Counted from the first letter of the stretch, positions 53,506 through 61,863 are shown. The stretch is 64,000 bases of DNA from Metarhizobium sp964253915 (GCF_964253915.1 NZ_CAXUSG020000017.1:25194-89193), one strand, 5' to 3'. A program made the numbers and translations. Notes: generated by a model not told the origin, from the letters alone.

Positions 53506-53781
53506 ATGGTTTTTCGATTTCCCGGCGCGGACGACGACCCTTTCGAACGGCAGAACCGTGATCATGACGCGGCGGCGGCTGCCGTCAGCAACGCCCTGTC
53601 CGTCGCCTATGACATCGATGCGTCGGCGATCTCTGTTTCCGTGGTGGGATCGTATGTCGTCCTCAGCGGCTTCGTCCGTTCACCCATAGAACGGCAACGC
53701 GCCGAAGAGGTGGCGGGCGAAATCGTCGGTGACGACTATGTACGCAGCCGCTTGCTTTATCCGCGGATCAGCCGATCGTGA
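53506..53781 (+). CDS. BON-domain protein
   Basis: A 91-residue protein with one BON domain (residues about 25-88: DIDASAISVSVVGSYVVLSGFV and ERQRAEEVAGEIVGDDYVR). BON domains bind phospholipids or polymers and occur in periplasmic or osmotic stress proteins, but this copy has no signal peptide, so it is either cytosolic or membrane-associated. Purines (AGGAGAGGACGG) precede ATG 53506. It overlaps the end of a convergent small membrane-protein gene. Confidence 0.75.
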   Translation: MVFRFPGADDDPFERQNRDHDAAAAAVSNALSVAYDIDASAISVSVVGSYVVLSGFVRSPIERQRAEEVAGEIVGDDYVRSRLLYPRISRS

Positions 53782-53884
53782 TAAGCAGCGGGATTGCGAG
53801 CAGGGTTGCTGCCGCAAAAAAGATCAGACCGATCTTGAAATGATGGACACGCCGCGTGCGTGTTCCGCTCCAATCGTAATCCAT
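53768..53884 (-). CDS. 38-residue membrane protein with YDW signature
   Basis: Starts MDYDWSGTRTRRVHHFK, followed by a single hydrophobic helix (IGLIFFAAATLLAIPLLITI). GAGGGGG lies just upstream of ATG 53884. It is too short for usual ORF finders. The first 17 residues match, at 10 positions, a second small protein at 60155-60268 (MAYDWEGGRTLRMKQFK), which argues that both are expressed. The charged N-terminus would face the cytoplasm. The 3' end overlaps the BON gene by 14 bases on the opposite strand. Function is unknown. Confidence 0.65.
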   Translation of the reverse strand: MDYDWSGTRTRRVHHFKIGLIFFAAATLLAIPLLITIG

Positions 53885-54173
53885 TGACCCCCTCACATTC
53901 AACAGGACCGATATGCAGCCTTACAGCAAGCATTCAAGCAGCTTTTCGACGGAGAGTCGATAGAGGCCGATCACCCTATCCGCAATGGTCTGCAGGAGGC
54001 CTGTCTCCTTGCCTTGGAGGGATCTGCCGTTTTCGGAGACAGTCGGCCCGGCCTGCCTCCTCATCCTTTCGCATGCACCGGAAAAATCGCTGTCGCACCG
54101 GGCGGGAAAAAGCGTCACAAATCCAAAAAAGAGCTTGATCTGCCAAGGCAAACCACTTAGTCAGACCGGCGAC

Positions 54174-54263
54174 GGAGAGGTGGCCGAGTGGTCGAAGGCG
54201 CGCCCCTGCTAAGGGCGTATACCGGGAACGGTATCGAGGGTTCGAATCCCTTCCTCTCCGCCA
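54174..54263 (+). tRNA. tRNA-Ser (anticodon GCT)
   Basis: A 90-base class II tRNA with a long variable arm. The acceptor stem GGAGAGG pairs with CCTCTCC; the D arm begins at TGGCCGAGTGGTCGAA; the anticodon GCT lies at 54208-54210 in the loop CTGCTAA; the T arm is GGGTTCGAATCCC, and CCA is encoded. It reads AGC and AGU serine codons. Confidence 0.97.
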
Positions 54264-54328
54264 TAATTGGACTTAATCCGGTCCCATCCCTTCTTTCCCA
54301 ATAAACTCGGACGATCTTCTTTCGCCAG

Positions 54329-55066
54329 TCAGCACATACCGCCATTGGCGCGTAGCGTCTGGCCGTTGATCCAGGCTCCGTCCGGGCCTGCCAGGAAGGA
54401 AACGACGCCGACGATGTCGGCGGTCTGGCCGAGGCGTTCCAGCGGGTTCATCTTGGCGAGGCGTTCGATCAGTTCCGGGCTCTTGCCTTCCAGGAAGAGG
54501 TCGGTCGCAACCGGCCCCGGCGCGACGGCATTGACGGTGATGCCGCGGCCGCGCATTTCCTGCGCCAGCACCTGTGTCAAACCTTCGACGGCGGCTTTGG
54601 TGGCGATGTAGACGCCGTAGGTCGGCAGGCGCATGCCGATGACGCTCGACGAAAAATTGATGATACGACCGCCGTCACGCAGGCGCTTGGCAGCGGCACG
54701 GCAGACGTTGAACGTTCCCTTCAGGTTGATGGCGATGGTCTGGTCGAAACTCTTGTCGTCGAACGTCGCGATCGGCGCGAGCTTCATGATGCCGGCGTTG
54801 TTGACGGCGACGTCGATGCCGCCGAAGGCCTGTTCGGCCGCGTCGAACAGGGTGTTGACGGCCGCGGGATCGGCGACATCCGCCTGCACGACGATCGCAT
54901 CGCCGCCGGCAGCCTTGATCCTGTCGGCGACCTCCCGGGCAGGGCCGGCACTGCCAGCATAGTTGATAACCACCTTGAAGCCATCCGCTGCAAGACGAAC
55001 CGCAAGTTCCGCCCCGATGCCACGCGAGGACCCGGTGATCAGGGCCACTTTTTCGGAATTGCTCAT
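54329..55066 (-). CDS. SDR family oxidoreductase (3-oxoacyl-ACP reductase-like)
   Basis: A 245-residue classical SDR. The NAD(P) motif TGSSRGIGAELA, NNAG (VAVNNAGIMK), the active-site Ser (NFSSSVIG) and Tyr-x-x-x-Lys (YGVYIATKAAVE, with Y and K in order) are intact. The C-terminus ends WINGQTLRANGGMC. The likely substrate is a small ketone or sugar alcohol. It is divergent from a LysR regulator (96-base gap), which probably controls it. Confidence 0.86.
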   Translation of the reverse strand: MSNSEKVALITGSSRGIGAELAVRLAADGFKVVINYAGSAGPAREVADRIKAAGGDAIVVQADVADPAAVNTLFDAAEQAFGGIDVAVNNAGIMKLAPIATFDDKSFDQTIAINLKGTFNVCRAAAKRLRDGGRIINFSSSVIGMRLPTYGVYIATKAAVEGLTQVLAQEMRGRGITVNAVAPGPVATDLFLEGKSPELIERLAKMNPLERLGQTADIVGVVSFLAGPDGAWINGQTLRANGGMC

Positions 55067-55162
55067 GATTTGCTCCTTGTTCGATGCCGTCGCCTGTACG
55101 GCGACGATGAATACCTAGGCTTGAACAGAGAATAAAAGAAATGCATTCTTATCAGATTATAA

Positions 55163-56083
55163 ATGACTGAAAGTATGTCTATGGCTTTTGACAGCCGTTT
55201 GCTGAGCGGCATCGGCGTCGTTTCCGCTGTGGTGCAGGCCGGCAGTTTTGCGCGTGCCGGGGAAGCGCTGGGGTTGACGCAGCCGGCCGTCAGCCGCGCC
55301 GTCGCCCGGTTGGAGGAGCGCGTCGGCATCCGCATCTTCAATCGCACGGCGCGTGCCATTTCGCTCACCGACGAGGGGCGGCGGTTCTATGAGGCGGTGA
55401 CGCCGCTGCTGGCCGGCATCGAGGAAGCGGCGGTGAGCGCCGGCGGTTCGAAGGCGTCGGTCCGGGGCCGGCTGCGGGTCAATGCCGACGGCGCGTTTGC
55501 GCATTTCGTGCTGGCGCCGCGGATCGGCGTGCTTCTCGACCGGCATCCGGATTTGTCGGTGGAGATCAGCGTCCGTGACCGGATGGGCGACCTCGTCGCC
55601 GATGGCTTTGATGTTTCCGTCCGTTTCGGTCTCCCCGAACCGTCATCGCTGAGGGCGCGGCTGCTGCTTGAGACCCGTGTCGTGACCTGCGCTTCCGATC
55701 TCTATCTGGCGCGCCATGGCGAGCCCCGACATCCCGGCGATCTGGAGGAGGGGCATCGCTGTGTTCTGCTGCGCGACCCGTCGACGGGGCGTCCCTTCGA
55801 GTGGGAGTTCCAGCGTGGACAGGAAACCTATCCATTCGCAGCGATGGGACGGCTGATGGTCAACGACACCGGCTCCCTGCTGGGAGCCTGCCTCGGCGGC
55901 GGCGGCATTGCCCAGCTGCTGGAACTCTATGCCAAGGATTTCATCGCCCAGCAAAGGCTGGTCGAGGTGCTGCCGGATTGGTCGGACGAGACCTTTCCCC
56001 TCTATGCCTATCACCATGCATCGCAACTCGTGTCGGCCAAGGTGCGCGTCTTTCTGGATTTTATCCAGGAACTGGCATCCTGA
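55163..56083 (+). CDS. LysR-family transcriptional regulator
   Basis: A 306-residue LysR regulator. The N-terminal winged helix is VVQAGSFARAGEALGLTQPAVSRAVARLEERVG, given here by its QPAVSRAVARLE core; the effector-binding domain follows from RLRVNADGAFAHFVLAPRIG. ATGs at 55163, 55175 and 55181 are possible; the DNA-binding domain begins just after the third. It is divergent from the SDR gene, the usual LysR target geometry. It converges on the LysE-family gene. Confidence 0.86.
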   Translation: MTESMSMAFDSRLLSGIGVVSAVVQAGSFARAGEALGLTQPAVSRAVARLEERVGIRIFNRTARAISLTDEGRRFYEAVTPLLAGIEEAAVSAGGSKASVRGRLRVNADGAFAHFVLAPRIGVLLDRHPDLSVEISVRDRMGDLVADGFDVSVRFGLPEPSSLRARLLLETRVVTCASDLYLARHGEPRHPGDLEEGHRCVLLRDPSTGRPFEWEFQRGQETYPFAAMGRLMVNDTGSLLGACLGGGGIAQLLELYAKDFIAQQRLVEVLPDWSDETFPLYAYHHASQLVSAKVRVFLDFIQELAS

Positions 56084-56102
56084 CGATCTCAGCGTGGCAT
56101 GT

Positions 56103-56654
56103 TCAAGCCAGTGCCTGGGCGGCAACCGCAATCGAAAAACCGCCGAGGATGACCGATGCCGTTTTATAGGCATGGCGGCGAAGGCCGAGCGGCAGCAGCG
56201 AGCCGAGGAGAACCCAGCCGAAACCCGCGACCACCGAAAGGGCAACGTAGGTGGCGATCCACAGCGGCGCGCCCTCGGCACCCGTCGGTATCAGCACGGT
56301 GCCGACCAACAGCGCTTTCGGATTGATCATCGTCGTCAGCAATACTCGCATGAACGTGCTGCCGGAAGGGCCGGGGGAGGCGGTGAACGGCAGGCTCCAG
56401 AGGCGGCAGGCGGAATAGAGCAGCCACCCGGCAGCCGCCAGCCGCAGAAGGATCTGCAGCGCCGCATGGCCCTGGATGGCCTGCGACACCAGCACCAGCA
56501 GGGAAATCGCCACGGCATAACCGATGGCTTCGGCAATCGGCATCGGTGCGGCCCTGCGCAATCCGAGCGTTGCTCCAGAGGCGGCAAGCAGGGTGTTGGT
56601 CGGGCCGGGCGTAAGCAGGATCAATGCTGACGTCGTGATGAAGGCGAGGGTCAC
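56103..56654 (-). CDS. LysE-family amino acid exporter
   Basis: A 183-residue membrane protein. The N-terminus TLAFITTSALILLTPGPTNT carries the family's typical start and the P-G-P motif; six helices follow, with ATTMINPKALL-like signature (TTMINPKALLVG). The GTG at 56654 is chosen because the LysE fold begins there and AAGGAA lies about nine bases upstream; the frame is open to 56984 with no conserved sequence. It would export basic or neutral amino acids or related compounds. Confidence 0.78.
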   Translation of the reverse strand: MTLAFITTSALILLTPGPTNTLLAASGATLGLRRAAPMPIAEAIGYAVAISLLVLVSQAIQGHAALQILLRLAAAGWLLYSACRLWSLPFTASPGPSGSTFMRVLLTTMINPKALLVGTVLIPTGAEGAPLWIATYVALSVVAGFGWVLLGSLLPLGLRRHAYKTASVILGGFSIAVAAQALA

Positions 56655-57059
56655 CAATGCGGGGTTCCTTGAGCAGCAGGCAGCTGCCGCCTTATAGCGC
56701 CCGCCGTCGTTTCGGATTTGATCCATGTCAGAAAAACGCCGGGATGGCTCGCCAATTTGCGATGATTCGGATTTGCCCGCGACAGAAGAGGCCTTGCGAC
56801 CGCCGGATGATGCGGGAGGTTGCCGATATCCTGTGATCCGTTGCCGCCGCCGCGAAAAAAATCTCACATTGCTGATAGCGCGAGCTCTTCTTTCCAAGCC
56901 CCCGTTTTGCCGTGTCATCCCGGTTTTCCACGCCGCCGCCGGTCGGGAAAAACACGTTTCGGCTACGCCTGCGGGAGGCTCCACAGAGTGCGAATTAACC
57001 TTTTGTTAACCATCCGCAAGGTAGACCTAAGCAACGAAAAATTAACGTAGATCACCAAA
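56655..57059. promoter_or_regulatory. Intergenic region before minCDE
   Basis: 405 bases between the LysE gene and minC, containing the CtrA site at 56995-57009 and a second AT-rich patch (AAAAATTAACG, near 57037). The plus-strand open frame 56725-57009 has no conserved features and was not called. No other feature was seen. Confidence 0.45.
56995..57009 (+). promoter_or_regulatory. CtrA-type binding site before minC
   Basis: TTAA-CCTTTTG-TTAA, an exact TTAA-N7-TTAA match, lies 50 bases before minC. CtrA control of minCD is reported in Sinorhizobium meliloti. Confidence 0.7.
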
Positions 57060-57791
57060 GTGCTAACAGATTCCCGCTCCATCCGGATCAAGGGTCGGTC
57101 GTTCCTCGCGGTCGTTCTTTCACCGGATCTACCCCTCGATCAATGGCTGGTCCGGCTCGACGATCTGGCCGCGCGGTCGGCCGGATTCTTTCTCGACAGG
57201 CCCGTCGTCCTCGACGTCACGGATCTGACGATCGACCGTAAGCAATTGAAAGAACTGATCGAGGAGCTTGGGAAGCGCAACGTCCGGATCATGGGCGTCG
57301 AGGGTGCACGCCCTTCGCTTCTGGGACCTGGCATGCCAGCAGCAATGAAGGGCGGACGCCCCGCATCTGATTTCGAGGTCGAGGCTGCTGCAAAGAAACC
57401 GGCCGTCGAAACGGTGGAAGTGATGCCTGCAGCGCCGGTCGTTGTCGAAGCGCGCATGCCGACGCCGTCGATCATCGTCCGCGAGCCGATCCGCTCCGGC
57501 CAGTCGCTGATCTTCCCCGAAGGGGATGTGACGGTCATCGGTTCGGTTTCGTCCGGTGCCGAAGTCATCGCCGGCGGCTCGGTGCATATCTACGGCGCTT
57601 TGCGCGGCCGGGCACTGGCCGGTTCGGTCGGTAACGCCTCGGCGCGAATCTTCTGCCGGAAGCTCGAAGCGGAGCTTCTGGCCATCGATGGAATTTACAA
57701 GACGGCCGATGATCTGGCCCCCGAACTTCGCGGAAAAGCAGTGCAGCTTTGGCTCGAAGGCGAAGCAATCATGGCAGAGAAACTTATCTGA
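57060..57791 (+). CDS. minC: Septum site-determining protein MinC
   Basis: A 243-residue inhibitor of FtsZ ring assembly. The N-terminal domain (residues about 1-100) starts at the GTG at 57060 and contains the SIRIKGRSFLAVVLSPDLP fold; a Pro/Ala/Val-rich linker follows; the C-terminal beta-helix domain (VREPIRSGQSLIFPEGDVTVIG, then GAEVIAGGSVHIYGALRGRA) binds MinD. It is the first gene of minCDE, with 31 bases to minD. Confidence 0.95.
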   Translation: MLTDSRSIRIKGRSFLAVVLSPDLPLDQWLVRLDDLAARSAGFFLDRPVVLDVTDLTIDRKQLKELIEELGKRNVRIMGVEGARPSLLGPGMPAAMKGGRPASDFEVEAAAKKPAVETVEVMPAAPVVVEARMPTPSIIVREPIRSGQSLIFPEGDVTVIGSVSSGAEVIAGGSVHIYGALRGRALAGSVGNASARIFCRKLEAELLAIDGIYKTADDLAPELRGKAVQLWLEGEAIMAEKLI

Positions 57792-57822
57792 GCCGGGACC
57801 GGCCAGCACACAGGAGCGCAAG

Positions 57823-58638
57823 ATGGCAAAAGTCGTCGTCGTAACATCAGGAAAGGGCGGGGTCGGCAAGACCACGTCGACGGCCGCAATCGGCGCTGCG
57901 CTGGCGCAGAGAAACGAGCGGACGGTGGTCGTGGATTTTGACGTCGGCCTGCGCAATCTCGACCTCGTCATGGGCGCCGAGCGCCGCGTGGTCTACGATC
58001 TGGTCAACGTCATTCAGGGCGACGCCAAGCTGCCGCAGGCGCTGATCCGCGACAAGCGGCTGGAAACGCTGTTCCTGCTGCCGGCCTCGCAGACCCGCGA
58101 CAAGGACAGCCTGACGCCGGAAGGTGTGGAGCGCGTCATCAACGACCTGAAGAAGCATTTCGACTGGATCATCTGCGACAGCCCGGCCGGCATCGAGCGC
58201 GGTGCGACCCTGGCGATGCGTCATGCGGACATGGCGATCGTCGTCGCCAACCCGGAAGTCTCGTCGGTGCGCGATTCCGACCGCATCATAGGACTGCTCG
58301 ATTCCAAGACGCTGAAGGCGGAAATGGGCGAGCGCATGGAAAAGCACCTGCTGCTGACGCGTTACGATTCCATGCGTGCCGATCGCGGCGACATGCTGAA
58401 GGTCGACGACGTTCTGGAAATCCTGTCCATCCCTCTGCTCGGCATCATCCCCGAAAGCACCGACGTGTTGCGTGCCTCCAACATCGGCGCCCCGGTGACG
58501 CTCGCCGATAATCGCAGCGCGCCCGCCATGGCCTATTTCGATGCCGTGCGCCGGCTGACCGGCGAGCCCGTGCCGATCTCCATTCCCGGCGACCGGCGCA
58601 GCCTGTTCGGCAAGATATTCGGACGGAGGGCAGCATGA
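57823..58638 (+). CDS. minD: Septum site-determining ATPase MinD
   Basis: A 271-residue ParA-type ATPase. The deviant Walker A motif is TSGKGGVGKTTSTAAIG, the switch motif VVDFDVGLRNLDL, and the membrane-targeting C-terminal helix RRSLFGKIFGRRAA. It recruits MinC to the membrane and oscillates with MinE. CAGGAG precedes ATG 57823. The stop overlaps the minE start (ATGA). Confidence 0.97.
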   Translation: MAKVVVVTSGKGGVGKTTSTAAIGAALAQRNERTVVVDFDVGLRNLDLVMGAERRVVYDLVNVIQGDAKLPQALIRDKRLETLFLLPASQTRDKDSLTPEGVERVINDLKKHFDWIICDSPAGIERGATLAMRHADMAIVVANPEVSSVRDSDRIIGLLDSKTLKAEMGERMEKHLLLTRYDSMRADRGDMLKVDDVLEILSIPLLGIIPESTDVLRASNIGAPVTLADNRSAPAMAYFDAVRRLTGEPVPISIPGDRRSLFGKIFGRRAA

Positions 58639-58895
58639 GTTTTCTCCGCTTCTTCGGCAAGCAACGCTCGGCCCCCCTGGCCCGCGAACGCCTGCAGATT
58701 CTGCTGGCGCACGAACGTTCGCCGGCGGGGTCGGATCTGGTATCGCTGTTGCGTGAAGAGATCCTCGCAGTGATCGCCAGGCATGTGCAGGTCGATCAGG
58801 ACAAGGTCTGCGTCAAGATGGACCGCGACGAGCACGTCTCCGTGCTGGAGATTGATGTCGAGCTGCCGCTCGATGCCGTGGTCAAGGCTGCCTGA
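58635..58895 (+). CDS. minE: Cell division topological specificity factor MinE
   Basis: An 86-residue protein. The N-terminal membrane-targeting and anti-MinCD helix (FLRFFGKQRSAPLARERLQI) is followed by the topological specificity domain (DKVCVKMDRDEHVSVLEIDV). It is translationally coupled to minD. Size and motif are as expected. Confidence 0.95.
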   Translation: MSFLRFFGKQRSAPLARERLQILLAHERSPAGSDLVSLLREEILAVIARHVQVDQDKVCVKMDRDEHVSVLEIDVELPLDAVVKAA

Positions 58896-59253
58896 GCGGG
58901 CGTTCCGCCGATCGCTGGACCCGATCTGAAAAAATCAGGGCGGTAGCGGAAAGACGCCGCTGTCGCCCTCGTGCATTTGCTGTCGCCGCGCCGCGCTCAT
59001 CCGGTCTGGCGGTCGATAAATGTTAACCTTCGCCGCTTGAACCCGGCGTCGAAGCGGGCATTTCTGGCGCATCTCACTTGAAATCGGCGCATACAACCCA
59101 AAATCACAATGAATGCTGTCAATGCCGCGTCATGCGGGCAGGAATCTCGTTAACGAGTTTCCGTTATCTTTCGCGCCGTGGACCATAAAAATCTTGCACA
59201 GCGCGACTGTTGCCAACGACGAACAAGAATGGCCGCGCAGGGGTTTTACAGCT
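58896..59253. other. Gap between minE and the EAL gene
   Basis: 358 bases without a recognised gene if the EAL gene starts at 59254. It has a 12-base palindrome CTCGTTAACGAG (59146-59157), two copies of GCTGTCGCC around 58970 and 58990, and an AAATGTTAACC sequence near 59020 like a CtrA half site. No strong promoter was identified. Confidence 0.3.
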
Positions 59254-60054
59254 ATGGACGACCATCAGACGCTTCGCCGTGATCTGCGGTTGGCGTTGAA
59301 ACGCAAAGAACTGTTCGTGGAATATCAGCCGATCGTTGCCGGCAGGTCGATCGCGGGCTACGAGGCGTTATTGCGTTGGCGCCATCCCATTCTCGGGCTG
59401 ATTCCCCCTGTGACCTTCATTCCGATCGCCGAGGCGGACGGGCTGATGTCCGAGATCGGCGTTCTGGCATTGCGGCAGGCCTGCGCGGATGCCCTCAACT
59501 GGCCCGAACACCAGTCCATTGCCGTCAATCTCTCACCCGCGCAGTTCCTGTCGGCAGATCTGACGGACAATATTTCCCAGGTGCTGGACGCTGTTGGTTT
59601 TCCCGCAGAGCGGCTGATCCTGGAAATCACCGAATCGGTGCTGCTCGAGCGGACGATCAACAATCTCGACATTCTCAACATCCTCAAGCTGCTGGGCATA
59701 CGCATCGCGCTCGATGACTTCGGCACCGAATATTCGTCGCTGTCCTATCTCAAGAATTTTCCCTTCGATTACATCAAGATCGACAAATATTTCATCTCCG
59801 ACCTCATCGAGAATGAAAACAGCCGCACCATTGTCGAATTCGTCATCGGCCTTTCCCATGGTCTCGGCATGGCGGTGACGGCCGAAGGCGTCGAAACCGA
59901 AGAACAGGCCCGATGGCTGGTCGAGAAAGGGTGCGACCACCTGCAGGGTTATTTCTTCGGTCGGCCAATGAGCGCCGCCGCCGTCGAGAGCTTCAACGAG
60001 ATCTGGGACAAGAGCCGGGTTCCGCAGAAAAGGACGCGCCGCCTGCGCAAATGA
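59254..60054 (+). CDS. EAL-domain c-di-GMP phosphodiesterase
   Basis: A 266-residue protein that is one EAL domain (counted from ATG 59254; the frame is open to ATG 59113, giving 313 residues). Catalytic residues are intact: EALLRWRHP, NLSPAQF, LEITES, DDFGTEYSS (usual Gly is Glu), IKIDKYF, AEGVETEEQ and QGYFFGRP. It should hydrolyse c-di-GMP. No GGDEF, PAS or membrane segment is present, so it would act in the cytosol. The Glu after DDFGT is a small change from the usual DDFGTG. Confidence 0.85.
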   Translation: MDDHQTLRRDLRLALKRKELFVEYQPIVAGRSIAGYEALLRWRHPILGLIPPVTFIPIAEADGLMSEIGVLALRQACADALNWPEHQSIAVNLSPAQFLSADLTDNISQVLDAVGFPAERLILEITESVLLERTINNLDILNILKLLGIRIALDDFGTEYSSLSYLKNFPFDYIKIDKYFISDLIENENSRTIVEFVIGLSHGLGMAVTAEGVETEEQARWLVEKGCDHLQGYFFGRPMSAAAVESFNEIWDKSRVPQKRTRRLRK

Positions 60055-60154
60055 GCTGCCGAGGGCGTGCATCGGCGCCGGAAGCGATATTTGGTAAGCT
60101 ACGGAAAAGGTTCCCGTATTAGGGAACAATCTGTAATCGTGCTCGGAGCATCGG

Positions 60155-60268
60155 ATGGCATATGATTGGGAAGGTGGGCGGACCCTGCGGATGAAGCAAT
60201 TCAAACGCATTGCGGTTTGTTTTTTCGTTCCGTTATCCGCCGTCCTGTTGTTCCTGGCTTTTTTCTGA
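60155..60268 (+). CDS. 37-residue membrane protein with YDW signature
   Basis: Starts MAYDWEGGRTLRMKQFK and ends with a hydrophobic helix (IAVCFFVPLSAVLLFLAFF). GGAG lies six bases before ATG 60155. It is a paralogue-like partner of the 38-residue protein at 53768-53884: M, Y, D, W, G, R, T, R, F and K coincide in the first 17 residues. Function is unknown; a single-pass membrane microprotein that tunes a membrane enzyme is one possibility. Confidence 0.65.
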   Translation: MAYDWEGGRTLRMKQFKRIAVCFFVPLSAVLLFLAFF

Positions 60269-60400
60269 ACTCGGAGGAAGGGCCTGGTTGTTGCGCAAGC
60301 TGCGCGTGGGACGCTGAATATCGTATTACAATATGATCGATTGACTGTCTCGGAAGCCGAAGCCTAGAATCTGAAAATGCGGCGAATCATGGAGGGCGTT

Positions 60401-60595
60401 TTGGCGACTGCGGATCATCTGGCACTGGATTCGGCTGTTGAAGAATTGATGCAGCGGCACGCCAGCAGTGATGAGACCAGGGTCGCCTTCCGATGCCTTT
60501 CGGTTTTTCTGCGTCATGGCACGGCCCGGGAAATGACGGCGCTCCTGCGTCTGTTCGAGAGCCAGTTTCCGATTGCGGCGCCTCAGTCCGCCTGA
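60401..60595 (+). CDS. Small helical protein of unknown function
   Basis: A 64-residue all-helical, Leu- and Ala-rich protein (reading on to ALDSAVEELMQRHASSDETR and FLRHGTAREMTALLRLFESQ). The start could be ATG 60377, ATG 60389 or TTG 60401; the last has GGAGG five bases upstream and is chosen. No family is recognised. It converges with the 109-residue gene, with 12 bases between the stops. Confidence 0.55.
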   Translation: MATADHLALDSAVEELMQRHASSDETRVAFRCLSVFLRHGTAREMTALLRLFESQFPIAAPQSA

Positions 60596-60607
60596 CGGCG
60601 TCACCGC

Positions 60608-60937
60608 CTATTTTCGCGACGCACCAAGCCTTGCCAGCACTTGTGCCGGAATGACGTAACGCTGAATGACTTCCCGACCATTGCGCAGCCCGCAAATTTC
60701 GCGCTGCACGAAGAATGCCCAGACCGCGTCGGACGCATCGTTCAACAGAGCCTCGCGATCTGTGGCACCGCTGCCTTCCGGCAGGCAATCCCTCAAGTTT
60801 TCCAATGCCGCTTCGACTTTCCGGCCATGGCGGCCGAGCGAATCGGCACGCTCGGCCATCAATTCATATTCCAGTATGTTCAGGCCGCTGTTGGATGTCG
60901 GCGACCGGCCGGACAGGTCGGGAAGGCGGAAGCTCAA
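60608..60937 (-). CDS. Conserved-looking 109-residue protein of unknown function
   Basis: The frame has a helical, charged protein (SGLNILEYELMAERADSLGR, then EAALENLRDCLPEGS and EALLNDASDAVWAFFVQREI). The start is TTG 60937, with AGAGGA about nine bases upstream; no ATG or GTG lies between it and the poorly coding region upstream. The composition and the ending (VIPAQVLARLGASRK) look protein-like. The function is unknown. Confidence 0.62.
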   Translation of the reverse strand: MSFRLPDLSGRSPTSNSGLNILEYELMAERADSLGRHGRKVEAALENLRDCLPEGSGATDREALLNDASDAVWAFFVQREICGLRNGREVIQRYVIPAQVLARLGASRK

Positions 60938-61070
60938 GGCGTGATCCTCTTCTGCTGACAATGGCTGTCTGGCGCCAATCCAGCAGCAATACGCGGCGGA
61001 TTTACGCCCGGGAATGCGGTGTGACTGGTCCCTTGCGGCGTGAGCCGTTAAAGCTCGGGCGAGAGAACGC

Positions 61071-61826
61071 TCAGGCAGTCGTCTTTTCGACGTCGCCCAG
61101 CCGGCCCTCCCGGTCAACCGCCAGCGTCGTGTCGTGAATGCGCAGGATATGCTCTGCAAAGGCTGCGGCGACCGCTTCGGGATTGCGCATTTTCAAGGCG
61201 CGCACAATGAACCGGTGATCTTCAAGGCTTTTTTCAATGGCGCCGGGCTGCGCCATGGCGATGCGCCGATAGTCCAGCATGTATGTGTAGAGATCCACGA
61301 CGAAATCGGCCAGCAGCCGGTTTTGCGACGCGTAGTAGATGGTCAGGTGAAATTCCCGGTCGCAGATCAGGAACAGGACCGGGTCCTTGACCGCCTGTTC
61401 CTGCGCCGTGATCGAATCCTCCAGCCGTCTGATGTCTTCGTTGCTGAGGTGGCGCGCCGCATCGGCGACGACGGCTGTCTCGACGAGAAGCCGGGCGGAA
61501 TGCACCGCCTCCAGGCCGTAACCGTTGATCGCTGTCGGATTGGTGACGCCGATCCGCTGCATGCCGACCTCGACATCGACGCGCGCGATCCGCGTGCGCG
61601 CGCCCTGGGACACCTGCACGACACCTTCGCCGGCAAGCCGTTGGATGGCGCCCCTTACGGTTTCGCGGCTGACCATCAGCATGGTCGCCAATTCGCGCTC
61701 GCTCGGCAGCTCGTCGCCCATCTGCAGGATGCCGGAGGCGACCATCGAGACGATCTTGTCGCGAATCATGTCCTTCGCGGTCTGCTTGTGAATGGTTTCG
61801 CGGAGAGGCGAGAGAGGACTGATCAT
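61071..61826 (-). CDS. GntR-family regulator with FCD domain
   Basis: A 251-residue FadR-type regulator. Winged helix at residues about 15-80 (MGDELPSERELATMLMVSRE, then VRGAIQRLAGEGVVQV) followed by the FCD ligand domain (RLLVETAVVADAARHL; the His/Asp metal pattern DREFHLTIYYASQN is visible). ATG 61826 is used; the TTG at 61838 is an alternative. A perfect palindrome at 61841-61863 lies directly upstream, a likely autoregulatory operator. Regulated metabolite genes are not visible. Confidence 0.84.
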   Translation of the reverse strand: MISPLSPLRETIHKQTAKDMIRDKIVSMVASGILQMGDELPSERELATMLMVSRETVRGAIQRLAGEGVVQVSQGARTRIARVDVEVGMQRIGVTNPTAINGYGLEAVHSARLLVETAVVADAARHLSNEDIRRLEDSITAQEQAVKDPVLFLICDREFHLTIYYASQNRLLADFVVDLYTYMLDYRRIAMAQPGAIEKSLEDHRFIVRALKMRNPEAVAAAFAEHILRIHDTTLAVDREGRLGDVEKTTA

Positions 61827-61840
61827 GTGATCCGCCAAGC

Positions 61841-61863
61841 ACTGGACTGTTCGTCAGTCCAGT
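61841..61863. promoter_or_regulatory. Perfect palindromic operator before the GntR gene
   Basis: ACTGGACTG (61841-61849), centre TTCGT and CAGTCCAGT (61855-61863) form a perfect 9-base dyad, with TGG and CCA spacing typical of FadR-type sites. It lies 14 bases upstream of the start codon. Confidence 0.65.

Noticed and set aside
53921..54151. A 76-codon minus-strand frame before tRNA-Ser
   Set aside because: It starts at TTG with no clear ribosome site and shows no pattern of a real protein.
56725..57009. A 94-codon plus-strand frame before minC
   Set aside because: No ribosome site or conserved content, and it covers the CtrA box region.
59020..59026. Single GTTAACC sequence upstream of the EAL gene as a CtrA box
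   Set aside because: It lacks the second TTAA half at the right spacing.
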